Shown: positions 1 through 6,079, counted from the first letter of the stretch. The stretch: 6,079 nt of DNA from Pseudolysobacter sp. (GCA_025351985.1 JANXUW010000173.1:1-6079), one strand, 5' to 3'. The notes: generated from the letters alone by a model not told the origin. Translations and numbers: made by a program.

Positions 1-96
1 CTTCAGACATTATCGATTCCAGATTTTTTTTACGACTCGACTTTGAATCGCGTCACAGACGACCAGAACACAGCCAGCTTCAGCAGCTAGCGCGCA
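1..96. other. Intergenic region downstream of hisS, possible start of a next gene
   Basis: This stretch lies 3' of hisS. No convincing hairpin plus T-run terminator for hisS is visible on the minus strand. On the minus strand an ATG at 10-8 is followed by TCTGAAG, so a gene beginning Met-Ser-Glu could run off the left edge. A weak promoter-like pair (GTGACG, 18 bp, TAAAAA, minus strand) precedes it. Three codons are too few to support a gene call. Confidence 0.2.
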
Positions 97-1476
97 TCAG
101 CTCAACGGCATCACTGAAGCCTGCTCCAACTCAACACGCAGGGTTTTTATCAAATCGCCGCGTAGGACTTCGTACTGATCTTCCTTGCGCAAATCCTTTA
201 CGGTGACCACACCTTTGGCAATCTCGTCGGAACCAAGCACCAGCACAAAACGAATGCCGGCACGGTCGGCATATTTGAACTGCTTGCCGAGCTTGGAGGC
301 TTCCATTACCGCTTCGGTATTGATGCCGGCGTTGCGTAATTGCATCGCGAGTTCGAGATAGATCGGCAACGACGCCTCCTCCATCTGCGTCACCAACACC
401 TGCACCGTGCTTTGTGCGCTGCCAAGCAATTTCGCTTCGCGCAGTTGCCAGAACAAACGTGTCGCGCCGATCGAAATACCGACGCCCGGCAGATGCGATT
501 TGGTGTAATGCGTGGCGAGGTTTTCGTAGCGTCCGCCAGAACAGATCGAGCCGATTTGCGGATGATCGTTGAGCGTCGTTTCGTAGACCGTGCCGGTGTA
601 ATAGTCGAGGCCGCGTGCGATCGAAAGATTCAGCATGTAATGCGTCTCGGGCACGCCGAAGGCATGAATCAGCGTGAGCACTTCACGCATTTCGGCGATG
701 CCTTGATTGAAGGTATCGGTGCCCTGCCCCAGCGCGATCAACTTGGCGAGCGCATCGTCGTAGCCATGCGAACGAATCTGCACCAGATCGAGAATCTTCT
801 GCGCCACTGCGGCGCTCAGGCCGAATGACTCACCTGTCAAGGTTTCACGCACATGAGCGGCGCCGCGTTTGTCGAGCTTGTCGACCTCGCGCAGCACCAG
901 AGTCTGCTGTTCGCCATCGGTGATGCCGAGGCCCTCGAAAAAACCGCGCATGATCTTGCGATTGTTCAACTGGATCGTGAACGGCCCGATCTTGAGATCA
1001 CGGAACACGCTGTAGATCACCGCGGGCAATTCGGCGTCATAACGGATCGACAAAGCATCCTTGCCGATGACGTCGATATCGGCTTGGTAGAATTCGCGGA
1101 AGCGTCCGCGCTGCGCCGATTCGCCGCGATAAACGCGCTGCATCTGGTAACGCCGGAACGGAAAACTCAACGAACGTTCGTGCTCGGCGACATAACGCGC
1201 GAGCGGCACGGTCAGATCAAAACGCAACGCGAGATCCGGCTCGTCACCCTGTTTCAGGCTCCCGGTGGATTGCACAAAATACACCTGGCGCTCGGTCTCG
1301 CCGCCGGTCTTGGTCAGCAGCACGTCGGTGAATTCCATCACTGGGGTTTCAACCGGAAGAAAACCGAAACGCTCGTAGGTGCGCCGGATCGTATCCAGCA
1401 TGTCCTGAAACGCAATCTGATCGAGCGGTAACAGCTCCATCACACCTGGCATGGTGCGGGCGGTGGTCAATGCCAT
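97..1476 (-). CDS. hisS: Histidyl-tRNA synthetase (class II aaRS), 459 aa
   Basis: This cytoplasmic enzyme charges tRNA-His with histidine using ATP. The class II catalytic core shows [13 protein letters not shown] (residues 85-97), motif 2 with [13 protein letters not shown] through [16 protein letters not shown] (107-138), the histidine-specific HisA motif [12 protein letters not shown] (288-299), the HisB-like SGGRYENL (313-320), and motif 3 [12 protein letters not shown] (331-342). The C-terminal part (about 357-450) fits the anticodon-binding domain. The start is ATG at 1476, preceded by GAGGATTGC; the frame is open upstream to 1632, but that extension does not look like the family and has no ribosome site as good. 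Length is normal for the family. The RFDLT and NNRK (171-174) signatures resemble the eukaryotic/archaeal-like HisRS type rather than the E. coli type, which has RPEGT at the first position. It is transcribed divergently from tRNA-Pro. Confidence 0.96.
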   Translation of the reverse strand: MALTTARTMPGVMELLPLDQIAFQDMLDTIRRTYERFGFLPVETPVMEFTDVLLTKTGGETERQVYFVQSTGSLKQGDEPDLALRFDLTVPLARYVAEHERSLSFPFRRYQMQRVYRGESAQRGRFREFYQADIDVIGKDALSIRYDAELPAVIYSVFRDLKIGPFTIQLNNRKIMRGFFEGLGITDGEQQTLVLREVDKLDKRGAAHVRETLTGESFGLSAAVAQKILDLVQIRSHGYDDALAKLIALGQGTDTFNQGIAEMREVLTLIHAFGVPETHYMLNLSIARGLDYYTGTVYETTLNDHPQIGSICSGGRYENLATHYTKSHLPGVGISIGATRLFWQLREAKLLGSAQSTVQVLVTQMEEASLPIYLELAMQLRNAGINTEAVMEASKLGKQFKYADRAGIRFVLVLGSDEIAKGVVTVKDLRKEDQYEVLRGDLIKTLRVELEQASVMPLS

Positions 1477-1480
1477 GCAA

Positions 1481-1485
1481 TCCTC
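1481..1485 (-). promoter_or_regulatory. hisS ribosome binding site
   Basis: GAGGA on the minus strand ends 4 nt before the ATG at 1476 (GAGG is 5 nt away). It decides the start in favour of the 459-residue protein over the longer open frame beginning at 1632. Confidence 0.7.
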
Positions 1486-1708
1486 GTTGGATAGTTTCAG
1501 TTTTTGAATGGCTTTCGCCACGAAATTTAATCGCTCCACGCGCAGCAACCACGGCGCGGAATGTATCCGTTCGGCCTTGACAAGCTTGCTCTTCGCCAGA
1601 GTGCCCCGGAGGCGCTGAGACCGAGGGCGCATAGCCTAGCAGATTGGCTTTACCGCGATGCGCTGAAATCGCTCGCGATTCCCGCTGCACGAAGATATGC
1701 GTCTGTTA

Positions 1709-1737
1709 TTGCCAAGCATGGCGCTCGCCGGTATCAT
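1709..1737 (+). promoter_or_regulatory. Sigma-70 promoter of tRNA-Pro
   Basis: TTGCCA (1709-1714, 5 of 6 to the -35 consensus) and TATCAT (1732-1737, 5 of 6 to the -10 consensus) are separated by exactly 17 bp. The -10 is followed by a GC-rich discriminator (CCGCGGC), as expected for growth-rate and stringently controlled stable-RNA promoters. The predicted transcription start is near 1744, giving a short 5' leader before the tRNA at 1766. Confidence 0.7.
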
Positions 1738-1765
1738 CCGCGGCTCGCTGCAGATCTTTCCGCGT

Positions 1766-1842
1766 CGGGGTGTAGCTCAGTCTGGTAGAGCGCTACCTTC
1801 GGGAGGTAGAAGTCGCAAGTTCGAATCTTGTCTCCCCGACCA
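1766..1842 (+). tRNA. tRNA-Pro (anticodon CGG)
   Basis: The 77-nt sequence folds as a full cloverleaf: acceptor CGGGGTG/CTCCCCG, D stem GCTC/GAGC, anticodon stem CTACC/GGTAG with loop TTCGGGA, and T arm GCAAG-TTCGAAT-CTTGT. The discriminator is A and the CCA end is encoded. Anticodon CGG lies at 1800-1802 and reads CCG proline codons. The C1-G72 first pair is a usual bacterial tRNA-Pro trait. There is one T-T mismatch at acceptor position 6/67, which I recall also in related tRNA-Pro genes. It is a single transcription unit with its own promoter and terminator. Confidence 0.97.
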
Positions 1843-1865
1843 ATTGCAAAGATCCAGCTAGTATC

Positions 1866-1893
1866 AATGGCCGCCGCAAGCGGCCATTTTTAT
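1866..1893 (+). terminator. Rho-independent terminator after tRNA-Pro
   Basis: A perfect 9-bp stem AATGGCCGC/GCGGCCATT (1866-1874 and 1880-1888) with a 5-nt loop is followed by TTTAT, continuing the T-run of the stem. It lies 23 nt after the tRNA. On the minus strand the hairpin is followed only by GATAC, so it would be at best a weak terminator for fur. Confidence 0.85.
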
Positions 1894-1923
1894 TGCCTCG
1901 GATTCAATAAGGCGAACCTCGGC

Positions 1924-2331
1924 CTACTTCTTTTTCTTCGGCCGTACGTACAACACCAGGCTGTGGTCTTCGAGCAGGTAGCCGTGTTTTTCGGCGATTT
2001 CACGCTGCAGTCGTTCGATCTCTTCGTCGACAAATTCGATCACCTTGCCACTTTCCACATCGACCATGTGATCGTGATGTTTGCCGCGCTCGAGTTCGAA
2101 CACCGCCTGCCCGCTTTCGAAATTGTGCTTGGCAACCAGCCCCGCTGCCTCGAACTGCGTCAACACACGGTAAACGGTGGCGAGACCGATATCGTCTTCA
2201 TGCTGCAACAGATGCCGGTAGATATCCTCTGCGGTCATGTGCTTGCCGTCGGAGGCTTCCAGAATCTCCAGGATGCGCATGCGCGGATGCGTGACTTTCA
2301 GGCCAGCCTTGCGCAGATTTTGTGTTTCCAT
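1924..2331 (-). CDS. fur: Ferric uptake regulator Fur, 135 aa
   Basis: This cytoplasmic Fe(II)-dependent dimeric transcription regulator represses iron-uptake genes. The N-terminal winged helix carries the recognition region GLATVYRVLTQFEAAG (49-64). The C-terminal metal-binding and dimerisation part has HHDH (85-88), GKVIEF (95-100) and DHSLVLYVR (122-130). Likely metal ligands by alignment from memory with E. coli Fur are H31, E79, H85, H86, D87, H88, E106 and H123. The whole protein contains no cysteine: the usual CxxC structural zinc site is VDVES here, so it must fold without that site. The start is ATG 2331 with GAGGTGA 4 nt upstream; an in-frame TTG one codon earlier is less likely. 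It ends in KKKK. It is divergent from bamE, but separated from it by the intron, which lies only 50 bp upstream in the same orientation. Confidence 0.96.
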   Translation of the reverse strand: METQNLRKAGLKVTHPRMRILEILEASDGKHMTAEDIYRHLLQHEDDIGLATVYRVLTQFEAAGLVAKHNFESGQAVFELERGKHHDHMVDVESGKVIEFVDEEIERLQREIAEKHGYLLEDHSLVLYVRPKKKK

Positions 2332-2335
2332 CAAG

Positions 2336-2342
2336 TCACCTC
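2336..2342 (-). promoter_or_regulatory. fur ribosome binding site
   Basis: GAGGTGA on the minus strand is a full Shine-Dalgarno match ending 4 nt before ATG 2331 (GAGG is 7 nt away). It sits in the 50-nt exon left between the intron 3' end and fur, so it is kept in both spliced and unspliced RNA. Confidence 0.8.
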
Positions 2343-2381
2343 GGAAAAGTCGTTCAGCGCTGCGCGGTTAATCTCGCGTAA

Positions 2382-2456
2382 ATCGGGGAGGGATAGGCCA
2401 TTACTGGCCTACCCCTCCCTTAGAACCGTGCGTGCGAGTTTCCCCGCACACGGCTC
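2382..2456 (-). ncRNA. Group II intron domains V and VI (catalytic 3' end)
   Basis: Domain V (2456 down to 2423, 34 nt) starts GAGCC and ends GGTTC. It folds as a lower stem with the AGC catalytic triad at its positions 2-4, a two-nt CG bulge, and an upper stem capped by a GAAA tetraloop. After TAA comes domain VI: a 15-bp helix between 2405-2419 and 2386-2400 with one G-U wobble and a GTAA loop. The intron then ends CGAT. The maturase stop codon is 17 nt upstream of domain V. The helix shows no bulged adenosine 7-8 nt from the 3' end, where the branch point is usual. Confidence 0.9.
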
Positions 2457-2473
2457 GAGCCTAGCAAAGCCTC

Positions 2474-4174
2474 CTAGGAGGCCGGTTTCGTTACTGCCAA
2501 ACCAAGGCTGTGTACCTTTGTGTGACAGACAGGATGCAATAATACGCGATTGCTCAGGTTGTCGGAGCCGCGCGCCACCCGATATTGAATATGGTGATCG
2601 TGCCAGCCTGTCTCCTTCGTGATCGCGCAGTTGCACACCGCACATTTGCCTGTTTGCGATTTGTACAGCTTTACCCATTGCTGCCGGTGACGCCTGTCGT
2701 TCAACAGACGTGTCTGCCGCAGAGTTTCTCCATACATTTCATCCGCAGGGTTAAAGGGGTTGTAAGCCCCCTTGATCTTCGTGTGGCGCTGGATAGGCGT
2801 ACCGCTCAATTGGTACAGCTTCTTCCAGACCTGTTTGCCGTCATCCCTGTCCACTTTGGTTGCGAACACCCAGGATCGTGTCGCGATGGTTGGGAAGTAT
2901 TTCTTCCTGACCCATGCGCGATTCTTTCTCGGATGCCGCCGCTTCGACCAGCACCAGAGCGCCCAGAAGATCAGGTGCTCCATACGCGAGTACGCCGCTT
3001 TGGCCACCACGGGGCTGTGGTAGTTGGCCCAACCCCGTAGCATCGGGTTCAGCAGGTTGATGAGAACGTCCTGCCGCACCGTCTTGTTGGTGCTGACGAC
3101 TTCCTTGACCTTGCCATAGAACGCTTGCGCGTTTTTCATGCTCGGCCGGATCAGGAATTTTCCATTTGTATACTTGCGGAAATTCCAACCCAGGAAGTCA
3201 AAGCCTTCATCCACGTGCGTGATACGCGTTTTCTCTCCGGATAGTTGCAACCCTCGCTCGGCGAGGAATGCTTCTACCCACGGTTTGATGATTTCATCGA
3301 GTACCTCTTTCGAGATGCCCGTGATGACGAAGTCATCCGCATACCGCACGACGTGAACGAGTAGCTTCTTGGCCTTCGTCACTCCCAATTCCGCAACCAG
3401 GTGCGCCATCAGTTGCGACTCCAGCCCATTCAACGCCACATTGGCCAAGGTCGGGGAAATGATCCCGCCTTGTGGCGTGCCGGCCTCTGTTTCCAGAAGC
3501 CGACCTTTGTGGATTACTCCCGCCTTCAGCCACTTGCGCAGGATCGCCTTGTCCATCGGGACGTGGCGCGCCAGCCAGCCGTGACTGAGGTTGTCAAAAC
3601 AGCCTCTGATGTCTGCCTCAAGGACCCATGTTGCCGAGTTCTTCTTCGACAGGCAGACAAACAATTGGCTCATGGCATCAGCCGTTGAGCGATTTCTTCT
3701 GAACCCATATGAGTTCGGATCGCTCGTCGATTCAGCCACTGGCTCCAAGGCCAGCAAGTACAGGGCTTGAATCGCCCTGTCGTGCATGGTCGGAATGCCC
3801 AAGGGGCGTTCCTTACCATTGGCCTTGGGGATAAAGACCCGCCGCAGAGGCCGGGGCTTGTATCCACGTCGCTTCAACTCGCCGATGGCTTTCCATCGGC
3901 GCTCGGGTGTCTGCCACAGCTCGCGATCCACGCCAGCCGTGCGCTTACCGTGGTTTTGCGTCACTCGTCGTACGGCTAATGCTTTGCCACAAAACGAGCG
4001 GGTCAGCATTCGTTGCAGGGCTTTCACCCGGCGCCAGTTGCCGACCAACGTTGCCTTCGCGATTCGTATCTGTGTCCCTCGAACGTTCCGCTCGACGCGG
4101 CGCCAATCGACGCCGTGCCAAGTTTGCGGCGCGTTGGAAAGCGCAGACACGACCGTGTGATCGTGTTCTCTCAT
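2474..4174 (-). CDS. ltrA: Group II intron reverse transcriptase/maturase with HNH domain, 566 aa
   Basis: This intron-encoded protein helps splicing (maturase) and copies the intron into DNA during retrohoming. The N-terminal part (about 20-100) resembles the RT0-RT1 region. RT motifs follow: [20 protein letters not shown] (108-127), [14 protein letters not shown] (155-168), [10 protein letters not shown] with Asp188 (186-195), [14 protein letters not shown] (232-245), the catalytic RYADD (277-281), and FDFLGWNF (325-332). Domain X, the maturase, covers about 374-427 with LRGWANYH. The C-terminal HNH endonuclease (about 510-555) has C511xxC514, HDHH (525-528), N542 and CHxxxH (550-555). The start ATG 4174 has AGGAAAG upstream; the frame is open to 4231 but lacks family similarity there. 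No frameshift or lost catalytic residue is seen, so it is probably active. The stop lies 17 nt before domain V. Confidence 0.95.
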   Translation of the reverse strand: MREHDHTVVSALSNAPQTWHGVDWRRVERNVRGTQIRIAKATLVGNWRRVKALQRMLTRSFCGKALAVRRVTQNHGKRTAGVDRELWQTPERRWKAIGELKRRGYKPRPLRRVFIPKANGKERPLGIPTMHDRAIQALYLLALEPVAESTSDPNSYGFRRNRSTADAMSQLFVCLSKKNSATWVLEADIRGCFDNLSHGWLARHVPMDKAILRKWLKAGVIHKGRLLETEAGTPQGGIISPTLANVALNGLESQLMAHLVAELGVTKAKKLLVHVVRYADDFVITGISKEVLDEIIKPWVEAFLAERGLQLSGEKTRITHVDEGFDFLGWNFRKYTNGKFLIRPSMKNAQAFYGKVKEVVSTNKTVRQDVLINLLNPMLRGWANYHSPVVAKAAYSRMEHLIFWALWCWSKRRHPRKNRAWVRKKYFPTIATRSWVFATKVDRDDGKQVWKKLYQLSGTPIQRHTKIKGAYNPFNPADEMYGETLRQTRLLNDRRHRQQWVKLYKSQTGKCAVCNCAITKETGWHDHHIQYRVARGSDNLSNRVLLHPVCHTKVHSLGLAVTKPAS

Positions 4175-4526
4175 GCTTCTTTCCTCAGGTTGGGCCCGAA
4201 CGGAAGGCGCATGGAAACCCCGAAGGGGCATGCGCCCCCGTTGGGGTGGTTTGTATACATGTATCCAATTACTCCGGATACATTCCTGTTGACGAGGTCA
4301 ATCAGTCGATACGCGACCCTAGACCAGCGAGAAGTGGGCATATCCGTTCCATTAGAGAGCGGCATTGGCTTTTTCTCGCATCTCCTACCCGCATTGCCGA
4401 CAGTCTTCCTTGCGGTTGACCTGCCCCGAAAGGCGACAAGGCGGGCTTACCACGTTCCCTAACCACCACACGACTGCTTTAGGATCCGTCTTTTCACCGG
4501 TGGCCGAAATAGCGACGTGCCTCGAC

Positions 4527-4531
4527 CTCAT
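4527..4531 (-). other. Exon-binding site 1 (EBS1)
   Basis: ATGAG on the minus strand lies within a 9-nt loop (GTATGAGGT) closed by CTCG/CGAG. It is fully complementary to CTCAT, the last five bases of the 5' exon (5077-5073). A loop location is what group II introns use for EBS1. Confidence 0.7.
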
Positions 4532-4588
4532 ACCGAGACAACTGGCCACACACCTTTTGGTTGAAGCCTGACAGCAGCTTTGGCTTCT

Positions 4589-4594
4589 CACTAG
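4589..4594 (-). other. Exon-binding site 2 (EBS2)
   Basis: CTAGTG on the minus strand is fully complementary to CACTAG at positions -14 to -9 of the 5' exon (5086-5081). It lies about 60 nt 5' of EBS1 in the intron, the usual order. Confidence 0.65.
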
Positions 4595-5072
4595 TCACGA
4601 TGTTTATTGACGATTCGCATTAGCTATCCTTGGCAGCCAGCCTTGCCCCTCAACCCCGTTGCTGCTCGGAGTCTCCGTGCACCACCTCGCGGTGTTGTCA
4701 CGCTAAAAGGGGACGTTGTCCGGAGAGCTTCATACCTTGTCGTTACCAACAACGCATGTCCCCGTAGGCTACTGTTTGTCCCAAAACAGGTTCACTACCG
4801 CCAAACTAAACGGCGGCTGAACAATGGTGATTAGAGCGTCGCTCGTTAGCGTTGTTTTGACAATTTCATTGCGAAATTGCGCAATAGTCGGTCGCAGCAA
4901 GACTGCGGAGAGTACAAACGGAACTCCCAGCCTCACCGTTGCGGTGAAGTCCAAGAGTACCCTCTCGGGCTTCACAACTATTTGATTGTCTGCCAAATTT
5001 CGGCAGTTCTTTAAGATGCAGATTTGTCGGCTCTGCGTACCATCACAACGCGACACGAGCTACGTGTCGCAC

Positions 5073-5086
5073 ATGAGCGTCTAGTG
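5073..5086 (-). other. Intron target site: IBS1 (5073-5077) and IBS2 (5081-5086)
   Basis: This is the 5' exon side of the intron junction, reading CACTAG-ACG-CTCAT on the minus strand directly before GTGCG. The two blocks pair with EBS2 and EBS1 respectively over 6 and 5 Watson-Crick pairs. The 3' exon resumes at 2381 with TTACGCG. Confidence 0.7.
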
Positions 5087-5092
5087 TATCAT
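5083..5092. promoter_or_regulatory. Possible overlapping -10 elements of the divergent fur and bamE promoters
   Basis: On the minus strand TGATACACT is an extended -10-like element (hexamer 5088-5083) pointing towards fur. On the plus strand TATCAT (5087-5092) is a -10-like hexamer pointing towards bamE, with a start expected near 5099. Neither has a good -35. The position proposed for the bamE -35 (about 5064-5069, GTGTCG) now lies inside the intron, and the uninterrupted site offers no clear -35 either. This remains a weak proposal. Confidence 0.3.
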
Positions 5093-5122
5093 TCGCGGCT
5101 TGACGCTTGCCCGGACTTCTCG

Positions 5123-5554
5123 ATGATCACGTTTACCCGACTGCTCGCCTGCACCCTGATTGCCGCTTCTTTGTCCGGTTGCGGATTTCTCTACAAACTC
5201 GATATTCAGCAAGGCAATCTGCTCAACAAGACGTTGGTGGAATCGCTCAAGCCGGGCATGACCAAACGTCAGGTAACTCTGGTCATGGGATCACCGGCAC
5301 TGGTCAGCCCGTTCGAGCAGAATCGCTGGGACTATATTTCCAGCATTCGCCGCGGTCGCAGCAAGATGGAAACCAAGGATCTCACGCTGCATTTCGAGAA
5401 CGATGCGCTGGTCAGTATCGACGGCGATTATTTTTCGGAAGATGCCGATCAATTGATCAAGGACGCGACCAAATACAAGCGTCAGTATCCGGACGAGAAA
5501 CGGCCCGACGAAGACAAGAAAAAACGTGGCGGCGGTGATACCGGCCAGAGTTAA
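5123..5554 (+). CDS. bamE: Outer membrane assembly lipoprotein BamE (SmpA/OmlA), 143 aa
   Basis: This lipoprotein is a small subunit of the BAM complex that inserts beta-barrel proteins into the outer membrane from the periplasmic side. A signal peptide with hydrophobic core LLACTLIAAS precedes lipobox LSGC, so the lipidated residue is Cys20. The SmpA/OmlA domain follows: YKLDIQQGN (24-32), LKPGMTKRQVTLVMGSP (42-58) and NRWDYI (67-72). A charged, lysine- and aspartate-rich tail (about 117-143) ends the protein and looks disordered. The start is ATG 5123, which gives a proper signal peptide; the frame runs upstream into the intron, but that part is not coding. No clear Shine-Dalgarno is seen (GGAC only). 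It was originally divergent from fur and is now separated from it by the intron. Its stop codon overlaps that of rnfH. Confidence 0.95.
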   Translation: MITFTRLLACTLIAASLSGCGFLYKLDIQQGNLLNKTLVESLKPGMTKRQVTLVMGSPALVSPFEQNRWDYISSIRRGRSKMETKDLTLHFENDALVSIDGDYFSEDADQLIKDATKYKRQYPDEKRPDEDKKKRGGGDTGQS

Positions 5555-5856
5555 GGCTTGATCGCGCTGTCGCGGACACGGCGTCGGCGCGATTCCTTCG
5601 GATCGGCGCGCAGCTCGCGATAGATTTCGATGCGATCGCCATCACGCAAAGGCGCATCGAGCTCCACCGGCTGGCTGAAGATGCCGATGCGATGCGCGCT
5701 GATTGCCGCTTCGCCCAACGTGTTGGCGATACCGCTCATGCCCAAGGCATCGGCTACCGTGCTGCCCAGCGATATTTCCAGCGTACGCAGGATTTGTCGT
5801 TGCGGATCGGCGTAAGCGATTTCGATCCGAATGGTTGCCGACATTTTTTCAGGCAT
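5551..5856 (-). CDS. rnfH: RnfH family ubiquitin-like protein, 101 aa
   Basis: This is a small beta-grasp protein of the RnfH/UPF0125 family, commonly encoded beside ratA; its biochemical role is not settled. Family motifs are IEIAYADPQRQ (11-21) and the C-terminal block GIFSQPVELDAPLRDGDRIEIYRELRADPKESRRRR (58-93). The start at ATG 5856 gives MPEK, which resembles the MPGK start of E. coli RnfH; ATG 5844 (97 aa) is the alternative. Neither start has a good ribosome site. The ATG at 5856 overlaps the ratA stop (ATGCCTGA), so translational coupling is likely. Its TAA shares the sequence TTAA (5551-5554) with the bamE stop on the other strand. Confidence 0.93.
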   Translation of the reverse strand: MPEKMSATIRIEIAYADPQRQILRTLEISLGSTVADALGMSGIANTLGEAAISAHRIGIFSQPVELDAPLRDGDRIEIYRELRADPKESRRRRVRDSAIKP

Positions 5857-6079
5857 AGATACGCGCCGCTTCGCTGCAGAAATCGTCCACCAGCCGATCG
5901 GCGATGGTTTGGAAACCGAGTCTTAATGCCGAGCCGAGCAATCGTCCCGAGAATTCAAAGTCCAGCGACAGCGCGACCTTGCAACCTTGCGTGCCGAGCG
6001 CGGTGAAAGTCCAGACGCCGGTGAGTTGACGAAACGGCCCCTCGACCAGATTCATCGTGATACGTTCCGGGCGTTGCAG
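5849..6079 (-). CDS. ratA: RatA family (START-like/polyketide cyclase fold) protein, 3' part
   Basis: Only the last 76 codons are in the window; the gene enters from the right edge in frame. The sequence reads LQRPERITMNLVEGPFRQLTGVWTF and ends DFCSEAARIYA. Family signatures are ITMNLVEGPFRQLTGVWTF and LDFEFSGRLLGSALRLGF. RatA was described in E. coli as a toxin that blocks 70S ribosome assembly, and its family is also related to the coenzyme Q-binding Coq10 START-domain proteins; which applies here cannot be told. The apparent ATG at 6055 is internal. It overlaps the rnfH start by 8 nt, so the two genes form an operon. The usual upstream neighbour smpB would lie outside the window. Confidence 0.9.
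   Translation of the reverse strand: MQRPERITMNLVEGPFRQLTGVWTFTALGTQGCKVALSLDFEFSGRLLGSALRLGFQTIADRLVDDFCSEAARIYA

Larger units (their letters stand above)
2382..5072 (-). mobile_element. Group II intron with RT/maturase-HNH (about 2.69 kb)
   Basis: This is a retroelement that can self-splice from RNA and retrohome into DNA with its own protein. The 5' end is set at GTGCGAC (minus strand, 5072 downward), the group II start consensus. The 3' end is set at the AT after domain VI (2382). Domain V (2423-2456), domain VI (2386-2419) and an intact maturase ORF in domain IV are present. Exon-binding sites EBS2 (CTAGTG, 4594-4589) and EBS1 (ATGAG, 4531-4527) pair with CACTAG and CTCAT just upstream of the 5' splice site, in the expected order. 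The intron lies in sense orientation to fur, between fur and bamE. No target-site duplication is expected and none is visible. A chloroplast-like (CL) class is my best guess from the protein and the AGC triad, not a demonstrated assignment. Confidence 0.92.
4175..5072 (-). ncRNA. Group II intron 5' RNA (domains I-III and start of IV)
   Basis: These 898 nt separate the intron 5' end from the maturase start and hold no supported gene. Visible hairpins include GCGACACG/CGTGTCGC (5050-5057 with 5063-5070) at the very 5' end, the EBS1 stem-loop CTCG-GTATGAGGT-CGAG (4521-4537), ATGTATCC/GGATACAT (4259-4266 with 4276-4283), and GGCGCATG/CATGCGCC with an inner CCCC/GGGG stem (4206-4236) shortly before the maturase start. 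I assign the region to domains I-III by position; I have not resolved the individual domain borders. Confidence 0.75.

Noticed and set aside
340..1431. Long plus-strand open frames across hisS
   Set aside because: They are antisense shadows of hisS, with no family motifs and no ribosome sites in keeping with genes.
1477..1632. N-terminal extension of hisS to a 511-residue protein
   Set aside because: The extra 52 residues do not look like HisRS, and ATG 1476 has a good ribosome site (GAGGA). The open frame is chance.
2382..2419. The strong inverted repeat read as a transcription terminator
   Set aside because: It follows domain V directly and is not followed by a T-run on either strand. It is intron domain VI.
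4175..4231. Maturase start at ATG 4231 (585 residues)
   Set aside because: The added 19 residues fall over a hairpin and lack family similarity. ATG 4174 has AGGAAAG at suitable distance and begins [10 protein letters not shown], which fits the family.
4769..5056. A 95-codon minus-strand open frame inside the intron 5' RNA
   Set aside because: It lies in the domain I region, has no recognisable motif, and no clear ribosome site. The region is better explained as structured RNA.
5078..5096. Possible Fur box between fur and bamE (minus strand GCGAATGATACACTAGACG)
   Set aside because: Only 10 of 19 positions match the consensus GATAATGATAATCATTATC, and only the left half (AATGATA) is convincing. 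Too weak to call.
5024..5122. bamE frame extended upstream by 33 codons
   Set aside because: The extension enters the intron and would bury the lipoprotein signal peptide. The lipobox distance fits only ATG 5123.

Overview
This window looks like chromosomal DNA of a gammaproteobacterium, most likely Xanthomonadales (Xanthomonas/Rhodanobacter-like). That placement rests on protein recall, not on a search. The lead clues are a cysteine-free Fur, a divergent fur/bamE(omlA) pair, and the conserved ratA-rnfH-bamE block. Six protein-coding genes and one tRNA are supported. The main accessory element is a group II intron of about 2.7 kb.

Layout from left to right. Positions 97-1476 (minus) encode histidyl-tRNA synthetase (hisS). 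Positions 1477-1765 form a divergent intergenic region with a good promoter for tRNA-Pro(CGG) at 1766-1842 (plus), which is followed by a rho-independent terminator at 1866-1893. Fur lies at 1924-2331 (minus), tail-to-tail with the tRNA. A group II intron spans about 2382-5072 (minus) and carries an intact reverse transcriptase/maturase with an HNH endonuclease domain (2474-4174). Its domain V and domain VI lie at 2423-2456 and 2386-2419, and about 900 nt of structured 5' RNA lie upstream of the maturase ORF. BamE, an outer-membrane-assembly lipoprotein, is at 5123-5554 (plus). It is convergent with rnfH (5551-5856, minus), which is overlapped by the 3' end of ratA (5849 to the window edge, minus).

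The genes are mostly housekeeping: translation (hisS, tRNA-Pro), iron regulation (fur), outer-membrane biogenesis (bamE) and the ratA-rnfH pair. The notable event is insertion of the intron into the short region between the divergent fur and bamE genes, in the same orientation as fur. The intron limits are supported by a GTGCG 5' end, an AT 3' end, and matching IBS1/EBS1 and IBS2/EBS2 pairings. As a result fur is probably transcribed through the intron, or from a promoter inside it, and its mRNA leader would be rejoined by splicing. The bamE promoter region has probably lost its native upstream flank. I see no wholly new system; the intron-interrupted fur leader and some unusual intron features are the points most worth following up.
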